Counted from the first letter of the stretch, positions 25,561-35,083 are shown. The stretch is 64,000 nt of DNA from Bacteroidetes bacterium GWF2_43_63 (GCA_001769275.1 MEOQ01000022.1:1-64000), one strand, 5' to 3'. The notes: generated by a model from the sequence alone, not told the origin. Translations and numbers: made by a program.

Positions 25561-27885
25561 TTATTTCTGCAGAATCCACAGGCCTTCGTTGCAACTCTCT
25601 GTTTTGAGGCCATCCAGCGCTTTGAGGGCTGCGTCTTTGCTGTCAAAGCTTTTGTAAGAAACGCGGTAGGATCCGGTTGAATTTTGTCCAACAATTTCCG
25701 CTGATGGATAGCCGCTGTTTCGGAGTTCATCGCGGAATTTCTCAGCATTTTTCAGGAACAGGAAACTTCCGCCGATTACATACCAACGAGGATTGTAGTC
25801 AATCAGGACATCGGAATATCTGTAGGATTCAACATTATTAGTAACATTCAAATTTGCTTCTGTCAGATAATGCCCAAGGGTGATTCCATCGCTTACAGAG
25901 CCTGCAATACGAAATTCCGTACGGCGATTCAATTGACGTCCGGCATCGGTCTCGTTTGTAGCAATTGGTTGATCGAAACCATAGCCCATATAAGTGAGTC
26001 GCTTTGAATCAATACCTGCGGCGACCAGATACTGAACAACGGCCATAGAGCGGTTTTCCGAAAGATTTTTGTTATAGGAGCGGGAACCATAATTATCGGT
26101 ATGGCCTGATAACTCAATTTTCAGATCGGGCAATGCAAATAAAAGACTTACAAGGCGGTCGAGTTCATTTTTCGATTCAGGTCGCAATGTCGATTTGTCG
26201 AAATCGAAGTACACATTTCGCAATACAAAACGGTCTCCCATGCGCTGTCCAACATTGATTCGTTCCAAAATTGTATCAGGCTCAACAAAAACCGCATTCC
26301 CAAAATAATAGGGCTTGTAGAATGCCAGTTCGTCGCTGCCAGAATATGGTACATCCAGAAAATCCTGCATTTGCAAACCGCTTGCTGTGGTAACAACAAC
26401 TTTGTATTTATGACCACTTTTCAGAGACGCACTGAAACTGCCTGTTTCTTTGTCAGATTCCGTCTGTGAATATATTTCATCGGTCACTGCATCGTAAATT
26501 ATCACTCTTGAAGCAATAGGTTCGTTCATTACAGTGTCCTTTATGAATCCACTTAAAATGGCAATCTGTTCAGCTTCGCTGATAACGAAAACCCTGTAAA
26601 TGTCAAGATCTCCGTAACAATCGCCAAATTCAGAAGCGTAATAGGCCTGTTTCCCATCGAGTGTAGGAATAAAGAAAACATCATCATTAACGGTGTTAAG
26701 CGGATAACCGATATTTCGCGGAAAATTCCAGTCACCGTTTTCAAAAATACTGTAGAAAATATCATATCCTCCCATGCATTCATGGCCTTCGGAGCTGAAA
26801 TAAAGCGTCTTCCCATCGGAAAGAATCATGGGTGAATCTTCATTATATTCAGAATTTATTCTTGGGCCAAGATTTACAGCGTTGCCCCATTTATTATGAC
26901 CAATTCTTTTTGACATCCAGATGTCTTTTCCACCGTGGCCGCCCGGGCGATCTGAAACGAAATAGAGCGTCTCTCCGTCTGGGCTTAAGCATGCATGGTT
27001 TTCGTAATACTTGGTGTTAATTTCACCGCCCAGTTTTTCAGCAGCAGACCACATCCCGTCTTCAATCTTACTCATGTAAATATTTCCGTCGCCTTTATCA
27101 TCGCGGTAAATAAACAGGGTCGATCCATCCCACGACATACTGATACTGGCTTCGTGGCCGCTGGTGTTTACACTACCAGGCAAAGACTTCATATCACTGA
27201 AAGAGCATTTTTCCTTATCACAGCTTGACATGTAGAGATCTTCGAAATATTTACCTTTCTGGTCCTTCTTCCCACCAGTCGATCCTTCACGTCTTGATGT
27301 GAAAATAAAAAAGGTCTGATCGGGTGACATCACGGGTGCGTAGTCGGGATATGCTGAATTAATGACTGGTCCCAGGTTTTCGGTCCGCACCTGAATCGGA
27401 TTTGCAATCAGATTGCGTGCATTGTATGTGATTGCGATCTGACGATTTACATCCTTGATAAGCTCTGCATCTTCAGGAGTCAGATAATACCGGAACTTGT
27501 CAAAATTTTCAAGAGCGAGTTCAAATTTTTCTTCGTAGAAATATGCTTTGCCGAGATAATAATAAGTGAATACCGGAGCCGATTTTTCATTGAAATTTCC
27601 GTAGTAATCAGTGGAAATATTCTGAGAGGCCAATTCAAGAAATTTTGATGCTTTATCTTTTTGTTTAAATGACTTGAGATAACATAAGCCGAGGTAAAAC
27701 TGAATATTCGCGTTGTTGGGAGCCATGCTGTCAAGCTTTTGAAAACAAGGGAGCGCATCCAGATAATTTTCCTGATAAATGTAGCCATCGGCCTGTTCAT
27801 ATAGTTTTTTGAAACTACTATTGAATTGAGCTTGCGACACTTGGATTAATCCGGCAAAAATTAATACAAAGATGATGTATTTCAT
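25561..27885 (-). CDS. PorE-like OmpA-family protein: TPR, PD40 propeller, regulatory domain, OmpA, SPOR
   Basis: I take 'MKYIIFVLIFAGLIQVSQAQ' (start 27885, 774 residues) as the signal peptide; an ATG 9 bp earlier is possible. Domains in order are TPR repeats (about 25-150), a PD40/WD40-like propeller (about 170-430, several 'SPDGETLYFVSDRPGG'-type blades) and a carboxypeptidase-like regulatory domain (about 445-530). These are followed by an OmpA peptidoglycan-binding domain (about 565-670, 'VYFDFDKSTLRPESKNEL', 'LSGHTDNYG', 'NRRTEF') and a SPOR-like domain (about 705-774). The first four match the layout of PorE, a T9SS-associated outer-membrane protein; the C-terminal SPOR is extra. Likely periplasmic and peptidoglycan bound. 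It has its own promoter. Confidence 0.87.
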   Translation of the reverse strand: MKYIIFVLIFAGLIQVSQAQFNSSFKKLYEQADGYIYQENYLDALPCFQKLDSMAPNNANIQFYLGLCYLKSFKQKDKASKFLELASQNISTDYYGNFNEKSAPVFTYYYLGKAYFYEEKFELALENFDKFRYYLTPEDAELIKDVNRQIAITYNARNLIANPIQVRTENLGPVINSAYPDYAPVMSPDQTFFIFTSRREGSTGGKKDQKGKYFEDLYMSSCDKEKCSFSDMKSLPGSVNTSGHEASISMSWDGSTLFIYRDDKGDGNIYMSKIEDGMWSAAEKLGGEINTKYYENHACLSPDGETLYFVSDRPGGHGGKDIWMSKRIGHNKWGNAVNLGPRINSEYNEDSPMILSDGKTLYFSSEGHECMGGYDIFYSIFENGDWNFPRNIGYPLNTVNDDVFFIPTLDGKQAYYASEFGDCYGDLDIYRVFVISEAEQIAILSGFIKDTVMNEPIASRVIIYDAVTDEIYSQTESDKETGSFSASLKSGHKYKVVVTTASGLQMQDFLDVPYSGSDELAFYKPYYFGNAVFVEPDTILERINVGQRMGDRFVLRNVYFDFDKSTLRPESKNELDRLVSLLFALPDLKIELSGHTDNYGSRSYNKNLSENRSMAVVQYLVAAGIDSKRLTYMGYGFDQPIATNETDAGRQLNRRTEFRIAGSVSDGITLGHYLTEANLNVTNNVESYRYSDVLIDYNPRWYVIGGSFLFLKNAEKFRDELRNSGYPSAEIVGQNSTGSYRVSYKSFDSKDAALKALDGLKTESCNEGLWILQK

Positions 27886-27910
27886 GATGGGCATGGTATT
27901 TTGATTCTAA

Positions 27911-27940
27911 CAAAATTACAGAAAATTATTATCAGGTCAA
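27911..27940 (-). promoter_or_regulatory. Promoter of the PorE-like gene
   Basis: On the minus strand, TTG (27938-27940), 19 nt, then TAATTTTG (27911-27918): a full consensus match with ideal spacing, 17-26 nt before the possible start codons. Confidence 0.6.
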
Positions 27941-28079
27941 AGTCATTTGGCACTTATTGTTAACAAAGAAGTGTTAAGTAATTTGAGAAAACTTATCTGA
28001 TCAGAATCAACCATTGACTGATTGACAGAAAAAAACACTTCAATTTTTCGTATCTTTGTGGGGACAATTCATATTAATC

Positions 28080-28316
28080 ATGAAACTACGTTTTGTATAT
28101 ACGCCCAAACCAAGGCAGTTTTCCTATAAACCGCAATACTTCAATCCGGAAGAAGAAAACAAAAAGCTTTTCATTTCAGACGGAACCGGGAAACTCACCC
28201 ATGAAGCTTATAGACGCTATCGCAAAGATACTGAGCGTCAGAAACGTAAGCGCAATCAAAGTATTCTGATCTCTGCAGCAATTATTCTGCTACTTTTGTA
28301 TTTCATTTTCTTTTAA
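28080..28316 (+). CDS. Small C-terminally anchored membrane protein upstream of mutL
   Basis: Starting at 28080 ('MKLRFVYTPKPRQFSYKPQYF') the product has 78 residues; the TATCTTTG -7 element at 28051-28058 rules out the longer reading frame. The N-terminal half is basic and aromatic with 'YKPQYFNPEEE'. The middle is very basic ('RRYRKDTERQKRKRNQ'), and the end is one transmembrane helix ('SILISAAIILLLLYFIFF', about 61-78). It is thus probably tail-anchored with its body in the cytoplasm. It lies 6 bp before mutL and should be co-transcribed. I know no function. Confidence 0.75.
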   Translation: MKLRFVYTPKPRQFSYKPQYFNPEEENKKLFISDGTGKLTHEAYRRYRKDTERQKRKRNQSILISAAIILLLLYFIFF

Positions 28317-28322
28317 TTTTCT

Positions 28323-30128
28323 ATGTCGGATTTCATCAAGCTCTTACCCGAATCGGTTGCCAATCAGATTGCGGCTGGCGAAGTAGTTCAGCGACCTGCT
28401 TCTGTTGTGAAGGAATTACTGGAAAACGCAGTGGATTCTGGTGCTACTTCGATCGATCTGGTAGTGAATGATTCCGGAAAATCACTGATTCAGGTAATTG
28501 ACAATGGCCGCGGGATGAGCGTTGCAGATGCCCGAATGGCCTTTGAGCGTCATGCAACTTCCAAAATAAGTCGCGCCGAAGATTTGTTTGCCATCCGCTC
28601 ATTCGGATTTCGTGGCGAGGCATTGGCATCCATTGCTTCCGTTGCCAGAGTTGAAATGAAAACGCGTGATGCAGATTCTGATGCCGGACTCAGCATTATT
28701 ATCGAAGGATCCAAATTCATTTCGCAGGAAATCTGCGCAACGCCACAAGGCACCAATATTCAGGTAAAAGATCTCTTTTTCAATATCCCTGCCCGCAGAC
28801 AATTTTTGAAAAGCGACAACGCTGAAATGCACCATATCTGGGACGAGTTCCATCGCGTAGCAATTCCCAATCACAATATCCGTTTCAGGATTTTTGAAGG
28901 CAGCCGTGTGTTATCGACTCATGAGCCTGCCAATTTGCAGCAACGGATAGTTTCTCTTTTCGGAAAACAATATCAGCAGCGGCTGATGCCGGTTTCGCAG
29001 GATACGCAATATGTACGCGTGAGTGGAGTGGTGATTCGTCCGGAATTCAGCAAAAAGACGCGGGGAGAGCAATTTTTATTTGTCAACAACCGCTTCATCC
29101 GCAGCAATTATATCAATGCGGCCATTAAAAACGCCTACCAGGGTTTGATTCAAGCCGATGCATTTCCAGGCTATTTTATTTTCATCGAAGTCGATCCGGC
29201 TGAAATAGACATCAATATTCATCCGACCAAAACGGAAATTAAATTCCGCGATGAACGCATGGTTGCGACTCTTATCACGAGCACAATCCGTCGTTCGCTG
29301 GGGACTGGCAATGCCATGCCTTCCATCGATTTCGAAGTAGAGCAGGGTATTAATTTCGCGATGGGTCCTGATCATGCAGTGAAAATTCCGCAGATAAGAG
29401 TAAATCCCGATTTCAATCCATTCAGAAACTCTGTACAGCCCATTGATTACACGAGTGCCGAACGTTCGCGCCTGCACTGGGAGAATGATACAATTCCTTC
29501 GCCGGATCCGGAAACAACGACAGCCTTACCAGGAGAATATGTGCCGGAAAATGAGGCTATCAATGGTGAAAACTATATACAGGCCGGACGCAGATATGTT
29601 TTAAGCAATGTAAAATCCGGGATGCTGCTGGTCGATCAGTATCAGGCCAGTTTGCGAATCGTTTTTGATCAGTTGCTGAATACAAACAGACATGATTCAA
29701 AAAATGCACGCCTGCTCATGTTTCCCGAAACTATTTCGCTCAGCACCGCCGACAGCGAACTGATGGCGGAAATCAGCGATGAGCTTAATGACTGCGGATT
29801 TGTCATTTCTCAGCTTGGGCGCGACATGTTTAGTGTCAGCGCTGTGCCTGATGATATTGAACTTAAAGGAATCTCAGTAACACAGCTGCTGGAGGGCGTA
29901 CTCGAAGATTATAAATCGGCGGGTGCTCTGCGGGCAGATCGCAAAGAAGCTGTCATTTTGTCAATGGCAAGAAAGTTGTCAGTGCGCCCCGGCCAGTTTT
30001 TGAGCAGCGATATGATGAAGCTAATGATCTCAAAACTCTTTGCTTCATCAAATCCTGAAATATCTCCGGAAGGAAAAAAGATTTTCACCATTATCCCTGC
30101 CGTTGACCTTGCAAAATGGCTGCATTAA
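28323..30128 (+). CDS. mutL: DNA mismatch repair protein MutL
   Basis: The 601-residue protein has the GHKL ATPase of MutL: 'IAAGEVVQRPASVVKELLENAVDSGAT', 'DNGRGM', 'RHATSKI' and 'GFRGEALASIASV', all within residues 15-105. The transducer domain ends near 330 with 'INIHPTKTEIKF'. The C-terminal dimerisation domain begins near 420 ('YIQAGRRYVLSNVKSGMLLVDQYQASLRI'). In endonuclease-type MutL that region reads DQHA-x2-E-x4-E. Here it is DQYQASLR, and the later CPHGRP motif is 'SPEGKKI', so the metal-dependent nicking site appears to be missing. The protein couples MutS recognition to downstream repair. It is part of an operon with the small anchored protein (6 bp) and probably the rhomboids (13 bp). 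Confidence 0.94.
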   Translation: MSDFIKLLPESVANQIAAGEVVQRPASVVKELLENAVDSGATSIDLVVNDSGKSLIQVIDNGRGMSVADARMAFERHATSKISRAEDLFAIRSFGFRGEALASIASVARVEMKTRDADSDAGLSIIIEGSKFISQEICATPQGTNIQVKDLFFNIPARRQFLKSDNAEMHHIWDEFHRVAIPNHNIRFRIFEGSRVLSTHEPANLQQRIVSLFGKQYQQRLMPVSQDTQYVRVSGVVIRPEFSKKTRGEQFLFVNNRFIRSNYINAAIKNAYQGLIQADAFPGYFIFIEVDPAEIDINIHPTKTEIKFRDERMVATLITSTIRRSLGTGNAMPSIDFEVEQGINFAMGPDHAVKIPQIRVNPDFNPFRNSVQPIDYTSAERSRLHWENDTIPSPDPETTTALPGEYVPENEAINGENYIQAGRRYVLSNVKSGMLLVDQYQASLRIVFDQLLNTNRHDSKNARLLMFPETISLSTADSELMAEISDELNDCGFVISQLGRDMFSVSAVPDDIELKGISVTQLLEGVLEDYKSAGALRADRKEAVILSMARKLSVRPGQFLSSDMMKLMISKLFASSNPEISPEGKKIFTIIPAVDLAKWLH

Positions 30129-30141
30129 AGCAATTGAATAA

Positions 30142-30966
30142 ATGAATGATTACTACCGCCCGGGCGGATTTTCGATGATGCCGCCTGCAGTGAAAAATCT
30201 GCTGATATTAAATGTTTTGTTTTTTGCAGCCACCTGGATCCTGCAGTCCAAGGGCATAGATCTCAACCAGATTTTGGGCCTGAGCTGGGTTGAATCTGAA
30301 TCGTTCAGACCATGGCAGTTCATCACGTATATGTTCATGCATGCCAACCCCATGCATCTTTTCTTCAACATGTTTGCACTGTGGATGTTTGGCTATCTGA
30401 TCGAAAATTTCTGGGGTCCCAAACGTTTTCTGACTTTCTATTTCATTACCGGAATTGGCGCGGCGCTGGTGCAGCTTGGAATCAACTGGTTTGAATTCAA
30501 TCAGCTGAAAGAAGTACTCGAAATATATGCTGCCAATCCGAACATTTCGGATTTCAAAGGCATTGTGCAGGATCATTTTGCCACACGTGAAAACGTTGAT
30601 ATGGCCAACGGACTATTGAAACAATGGAGTATGTCGCCTGACAACACATTATTCATCGGTCAGAGTCTGGAGCAGTTGCGGATTATGATGGAGTGGAGAA
30701 TGTCAATACCTATGGTCGGCGCATCGGGTGCTGTTTTCGGAATTTTGCTTGCTTTCGGTATGATGTTTCCGAACCAGAAGATTTATATTTATTTTCTATT
30801 TCCGATAAAAGCTAAGTTCTTTGTGATTATTTACGGAGCTCTGGAATTCTTTTTTGGCATTTCCGGCGCACAGAGCGGCGTTGCTCACTTTGCACACTTA
30901 GGTGGAATGTTGTTTGGCTTTCTGCTGATCATGTACTGGCGCAATAAACACAAATTCAAAAGGTAG
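30142..30966 (+). CDS. Rhomboid-family intramembrane serine protease
   Basis: The 274-residue membrane protein has six hydrophobic segments. 'FITYMFMHANPMHLFFNMFALWMFG' is the rhomboid HxxxN helix. The catalytic Ser lies in 'MVGASGAVFGILLAFG' (about residue 195), and the catalytic His in 'GVAHFAHLGGMLFG' (about 253). Between helices 3 and 4 there is an extra soluble insertion (about residues 120-180). It should cleave single-pass membrane proteins in the lipid bilayer. It is followed after 2 bp by a second rhomboid and preceded by mutL. Confidence 0.92.
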   Translation: MNDYYRPGGFSMMPPAVKNLLILNVLFFAATWILQSKGIDLNQILGLSWVESESFRPWQFITYMFMHANPMHLFFNMFALWMFGYLIENFWGPKRFLTFYFITGIGAALVQLGINWFEFNQLKEVLEIYAANPNISDFKGIVQDHFATRENVDMANGLLKQWSMSPDNTLFIGQSLEQLRIMMEWRMSIPMVGASGAVFGILLAFGMMFPNQKIYIYFLFPIKAKFFVIIYGALEFFFGISGAQSGVAHFAHLGGMLFGFLLIMYWRNKHKFKR

Positions 30967-30968
30967 TT

Positions 30969-31868
30969 ATGTTTAACCAGTATCAGCAGCAGGGTGGCTT
31001 TCTCAACCGCTTTTTTAGTTTTATGTTTTCGAAACAAGCTGTTTCGCGTTTGATTCTCATTAATACCTGTGTTTATTTACTTGTATTACTCAATGGGCTG
31101 AATGATTTTTTATTCAACATCAAAGATGTTTTTCCGGGCGGCCTTCCAGCATTGGTTTATTACCTGGCGCTTCCGGCCGACCTAATTCAACTTGTAGCCC
31201 GCCCCTGGACTGCTTTTACAACCATGTTTCTGCATGCATCATTCTGGCATTTCCTGCTGAATATGATGATGCTTTATTTCAGTGGAGTCATTTTCTTATC
31301 GGTGCTGAATCAAAGTAAATTGTGGATTTCGTACATCGCTGGCGGCTTTGCCGGATCGCTGGCGTTTGTGGCCGCCTATAACTTTTTCCCTGCTTTCGAA
31401 AACATTTTGCCGATAAGCTATGCCATTGGTGCCAGCGCTGCAGTCATGGCCGTTTTGTTCACCATAGCTGCCTATTCACCGAATATGTCGTTGCGGCTTT
31501 TCCTGTTTGGTCAGATTCAGTTGAAATATCTGGCGCTGGTTTTTGTGCTTATCGATGTATTGAGCATCACCGCTGCGAATCCGGGTGGTCATATTGCTCA
31601 TCTCGGCGGAGCGCTGTTTGGCGTTTTTTACGGATTGATGCTGCGCAAAAAAATCAGCTTTAGTATTTCATCTCTATTCAAACGCAAGCCGCGAATGAAA
31701 AAGAAAGTGAACAGCAATTTCCGCCCTGAAACAGATGATGATTACCGCAATCGCAAAGCTGCAGAAAACAAAAGACTGGATGCGATACTTGACAAAATAT
31801 CCAAAGGCGGATATGAATCACTGACGAAAGAAGAAAAAGATTTCCTTTTTCGGCACGGGAAGAAATGA
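30969..31868 (+). CDS. Second rhomboid-family protease with cytoplasmic C-terminal domain
   Basis: The 299-residue protein is a paralogue of the preceding gene. It has the rhomboid signatures 'TMFLHASFWHFLLNMMMLYFSG', the Ser in 'YAIGASAAVMAVLF' (about residue 158) and the His in 'GHIAHLGGALFG' (about 211). It carries an additional C-terminal soluble tail (about 235-299), with a basic stretch and then 'LDAILDKISKGGYESLTKEEKDFLFR', a short helical motif often seen in Bacteroidota rhomboids. The 2-bp spacing to the first rhomboid indicates one transcript. Substrates are unknown; the two could cleave different clients or work in series. Confidence 0.9.
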   Translation: MFNQYQQQGGFLNRFFSFMFSKQAVSRLILINTCVYLLVLLNGLNDFLFNIKDVFPGGLPALVYYLALPADLIQLVARPWTAFTTMFLHASFWHFLLNMMMLYFSGVIFLSVLNQSKLWISYIAGGFAGSLAFVAAYNFFPAFENILPISYAIGASAAVMAVLFTIAAYSPNMSLRLFLFGQIQLKYLALVFVLIDVLSITAANPGGHIAHLGGALFGVFYGLMLRKKISFSISSLFKRKPRMKKKVNSNFRPETDDDYRNRKAAENKRLDAILDKISKGGYESLTKEEKDFLFRHGKK

Positions 31869-31921
31869 TAAAAAGACCCGGCATTTATATACAAAAGCCT
31901 AAGTATATTTAAAGCGAAAAT

Positions 31922-32959
31922 TTATCTTTTCTGCGGAATGTGCCGATCGAGAAACGATTCTGCTGCAGAATTCCAAACCTCCAGATTTTTTGCCCGGTTG
32001 ACATTGAGTTCTTCGTTGACTTTGTTGTATTCGGCAATGGATGCATTATAGTCTGAAACTGCTTTGTTGTAATTATCAACATCCGTTTGTGTTCGTTTGT
32101 TTTTAGGAATCGATTCGAAAGAAACATTCTGTTTTTCGAAATTATCTTTTTTCAGATAGAAATCGAGGATTACTGGAATTTTTTCTTCTCCTTCTTTTTG
32201 ACAGAATGTCAGATATTTTTTAGAAGCACTTATAAGTGTAAGATCACTTTTGAATGATTTAGTGCTATCAAGCACCGTAAGTCCTTCTTTGGAGAATTGA
32301 ATCATAGCACTTTTATTTTGTTCAGCAGCATTGATATCCCCAGTATTAATGGCTTGCATCATGTTGAATTCCTGAATATAGGCCTTGAAGAAAATCAGAT
32401 AAACAACATTGTAGTAATCGAAAACAGGACCTGATTTTTCAAGTTTCTGATCAAGTTTTGATTGTTCATCAATCAGTGTGATTCCGAATTCAGTGGCGAA
32501 TTTTTGCTGTGCAGCAGCGACCATTTCGGCTGCTTCGTCCAATTTGTTGTTTGCGGCTTCTTTTACCATGAGGTAAGCTTCCATTGCATCGTACGATTTT
32601 TCGGCGATTTCTTCCATGTCGACGATTTTTGCAAAATCTTCTTTTAGTACGGTCGTGCAGATATCGAGATACGAACTCACCGAGTCACGGTATTCGGTAT
32701 TATCGTCCCAGTCTCTCATATTCTTAACTTTCTTCTCCGCCGCTTCCGTCGTCGAAATAAGTTCCTGTCGTTTCGACTCCACTTTGCGTGCTCCTTTTCC
32801 ATGGGCCAATGCAGCCATGTAGTTCCACAGATCTTTTTTTATCCGGGTATGCTCGTTGTTGATAAACTGCATGTATTCTCCGGCATTATTAAAACCCTGT
32901 GACATGGCTGGAATGCAGCCAAGGACCATTAAAACTGAAATAAGTAAAATTTTCTTCAT
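31922..32959 (-). CDS. Exported helical protein of unknown function
   Basis: The 345-residue protein has a signal peptide ('MKKILLISVLMVLGCIPAMSQ', cleavage near 21). The Cys at position 15 is inside the hydrophobic part and not a convincing lipobox. The mature part is highly charged and helical, with likely coiled-coil near 60-90 and 290-330 ('DNYNKAVSDYNASIAEYNKVNEE'). It resembles the 'LIC11966 family surface protein' label used for Bacteroidota and Leptospira proteins; this is from memory and uncertain. It is 6 bp after the S41 protease and on the same transcript, so it may be a partner, adaptor or substrate of that protease. Confidence 0.75.
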   Translation of the reverse strand: MKKILLISVLMVLGCIPAMSQGFNNAGEYMQFINNEHTRIKKDLWNYMAALAHGKGARKVESKRQELISTTEAAEKKVKNMRDWDDNTEYRDSVSSYLDICTTVLKEDFAKIVDMEEIAEKSYDAMEAYLMVKEAANNKLDEAAEMVAAAQQKFATEFGITLIDEQSKLDQKLEKSGPVFDYYNVVYLIFFKAYIQEFNMMQAINTGDINAAEQNKSAMIQFSKEGLTVLDSTKSFKSDLTLISASKKYLTFCQKEGEEKIPVILDFYLKKDNFEKQNVSFESIPKNKRTQTDVDNYNKAVSDYNASIAEYNKVNEELNVNRAKNLEVWNSAAESFLDRHIPQKR

Positions 32960-32965
32960 AGCGAT

Positions 32966-35083
32966 TTATTTTGCAGGTTTGATAATTCCAATAAAGTCGT
33001 TCATGATATTAACAGCTTCCTGAATCTCATAATCCCGTTGTATCTTCTTTATTGCTGCATCATTGAGCAATCTGAAATACTCGTCGGATATGGATAGCTC
33101 TATATCATAGCCATGATTAAGCACGTCAAAAGTACAACTGAAATTTTCAGTCATTTTTTTTAGCTCATCACTATTACGAATAATTTTTTGCCAGTGGGTT
33201 TTGAATGAATTCATATCAAAAAGCATGAATTCCGGATCACTGAAAGATAATACTGTGTCTGAAAGATTTGTAAGACGTTTGTAAAACTCACTTTCAATCA
33301 TCCTCGCGGAAAGAAGCTTATTCAGCGAATCGACCGGGATAATTGGAAGAGGAGTATAATAGGCTTTTTTAGGAAGGAGCCCATTGTTAAGAGAATATGG
33401 AGAACTGCTCTCTGTCTCGATTTGAGTATGAAAAAAATCAGGAAGGGCCAGATCTGGCACGACCCCCGTTTTCTGGTGACTGCTGCCGTCGATGCGATAA
33501 AGCTTCAAGCTGGTTATTTTTACAAATCCGCTTGCTTTCTTAATAAGATCCAGATTTGACAAATCGGGAAGTAACGTTGTATCGCATGGTAATACTATTT
33601 GTCCGGTTGATTTTCCGTATGTTGTCTGACCAACAATGAGCGCGCGGTTGTAATCCTGCATTGCCGCTGCAATTATTTCAGAAGCAGAGGCGCTGCCGGA
33701 ATTCACAAGCAACATCAATGGGCCATCCCATGCAATTCCACGATTCATGTCTTTTAATACTATCGGCTTTGCCGATCTGTCATTAAACATGCATATAGGA
33801 CCAGCATCGATAAAAATACCTGCCAGATCAAGTGCTTCCTGAATCGATCCACCCCCATTAAAGCGTAAATCAAGAATGACCCCTTCAATATTCTCTTTTT
33901 TTAGTTTCAGAATTTCCCGGGCGACATCATTGGCACAGCCAGGCTTGTTTTCTTCGATGTCGTTGTAGAATGCCGGAAGAATGATATAGCCGAATGTGTG
34001 CTCATCTCTGATTACGTAGCTGCGGACAATATCTCCGGTCTGACGCATTTTTTCTTTATGAAGCGTTACTTCTACTACCTGCCCGTCCGCTTTTTCAATT
34101 TCAAATACAAATGATTTATCGATGCATTTTTCAAAATAAAACTCAATTTCATCAAGCGACATCATGGTGAAATCATTTTTTTCAGCATCCTGCCAGCGTC
34201 CGCTGAGCAATACATCGCCTTTGTTAATCATTCCTGAACGCCAGGCTGGTCCACCAGGTAACAGCTTTCCAACTTTGATGTCTCCGCTCAGATTTGTTTC
34301 AAGTTCAATTCCGAACGTATATCCGGAAGCGGAAACTTCGGCTTGAAACCATTTGTTTAGTTCCAAGTTGAAATAACTTGTATGCGGATCAAAGCACGTT
34401 GTAATGATATTAAAAAGAACGACTTTCATAAACTCCGCATAGCCCATGGGTTGATCGATGAAGTGCCTCAGTGAGCGATGTTCCCTCAGAACAATTCGTG
34501 TGAGTTCTTTTTCGCTGATGGCATCAAGTTCCGATTCATTCATGCTGAATACAGCATCAGTAGCCGAATCCTTTGCGAAAAGCTGGTTCAGCACTGCATA
34601 TTTGAGATAACGGGTCCACTTTTTCTGCAATCTTGTTGAATCTGAAGCAAATTCCGGAATTTTCCCGTCATTAAAGAAAATAGTATCTTTCATCCACAAA
34701 TTCAGCGACATCCCGGCTGACCGGTCCAGAAAACGCTCAGATCTGATTACTCCGTTTTGATATATTGTAGTGAAACTATCAAAAAAGCCAGAGGATCCAT
34801 TTTTCATTTCATCATCGAGCCTGTTGCGATAACGTTTTAATGAATCATACTCTTCTTTTAAAAAAACAAGTCCCATCGGGTCGCACATTTCAATCAACTC
34901 ATCAAAAACATTTGCCGAAAGACTATCGTCAGTTTTCCGTGGTGCAACATGATGCAATTCCAGCATCACCGAAAGCTGCCTTATATCGCTCCCGAAGCTG
35001 TTTCGCTGTTGGCCTCTGATCTCATTTGGACCCAATGCAATCAGCATTGCCAAAACCCAGATTGAATATGATATTTTATGCAT
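32966..35083 (-). CDS. S41-family C-terminal processing protease (Prc/Tsp-like)
   Basis: The start at 35083 ('MHKISYSIWVLAMLIALG') gives 705 residues and a signal peptide. The longer reading frame from 35104 would overlap the TATATTTG -7 element at 35102-35109. The protein has an N-terminal helical region (to about 230), a PDZ domain (about 240-340), then the S41 catalytic domain. This shows 'GVILDLRFNGGGSIQEA', catalytic Ser in 'VNSGSASASEIIAAA' and catalytic Lys in 'QTTYGKSTGQIVL'. The C-terminal helical part (about 580-705) resembles Prc/Tsp. Such enzymes trim or degrade envelope proteins in the periplasm. It is first in a two-gene operon with the exported helical protein. Confidence 0.9.
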   Translation of the reverse strand: MHKISYSIWVLAMLIALGPNEIRGQQRNSFGSDIRQLSVMLELHHVAPRKTDDSLSANVFDELIEMCDPMGLVFLKEEYDSLKRYRNRLDDEMKNGSSGFFDSFTTIYQNGVIRSERFLDRSAGMSLNLWMKDTIFFNDGKIPEFASDSTRLQKKWTRYLKYAVLNQLFAKDSATDAVFSMNESELDAISEKELTRIVLREHRSLRHFIDQPMGYAEFMKVVLFNIITTCFDPHTSYFNLELNKWFQAEVSASGYTFGIELETNLSGDIKVGKLLPGGPAWRSGMINKGDVLLSGRWQDAEKNDFTMMSLDEIEFYFEKCIDKSFVFEIEKADGQVVEVTLHKEKMRQTGDIVRSYVIRDEHTFGYIILPAFYNDIEENKPGCANDVAREILKLKKENIEGVILDLRFNGGGSIQEALDLAGIFIDAGPICMFNDRSAKPIVLKDMNRGIAWDGPLMLLVNSGSASASEIIAAAMQDYNRALIVGQTTYGKSTGQIVLPCDTTLLPDLSNLDLIKKASGFVKITSLKLYRIDGSSHQKTGVVPDLALPDFFHTQIETESSSPYSLNNGLLPKKAYYTPLPIIPVDSLNKLLSARMIESEFYKRLTNLSDTVLSFSDPEFMLFDMNSFKTHWQKIIRNSDELKKMTENFSCTFDVLNHGYDIELSISDEYFRLLNDAAIKKIQRDYEIQEAVNIMNDFIGIIKPAK

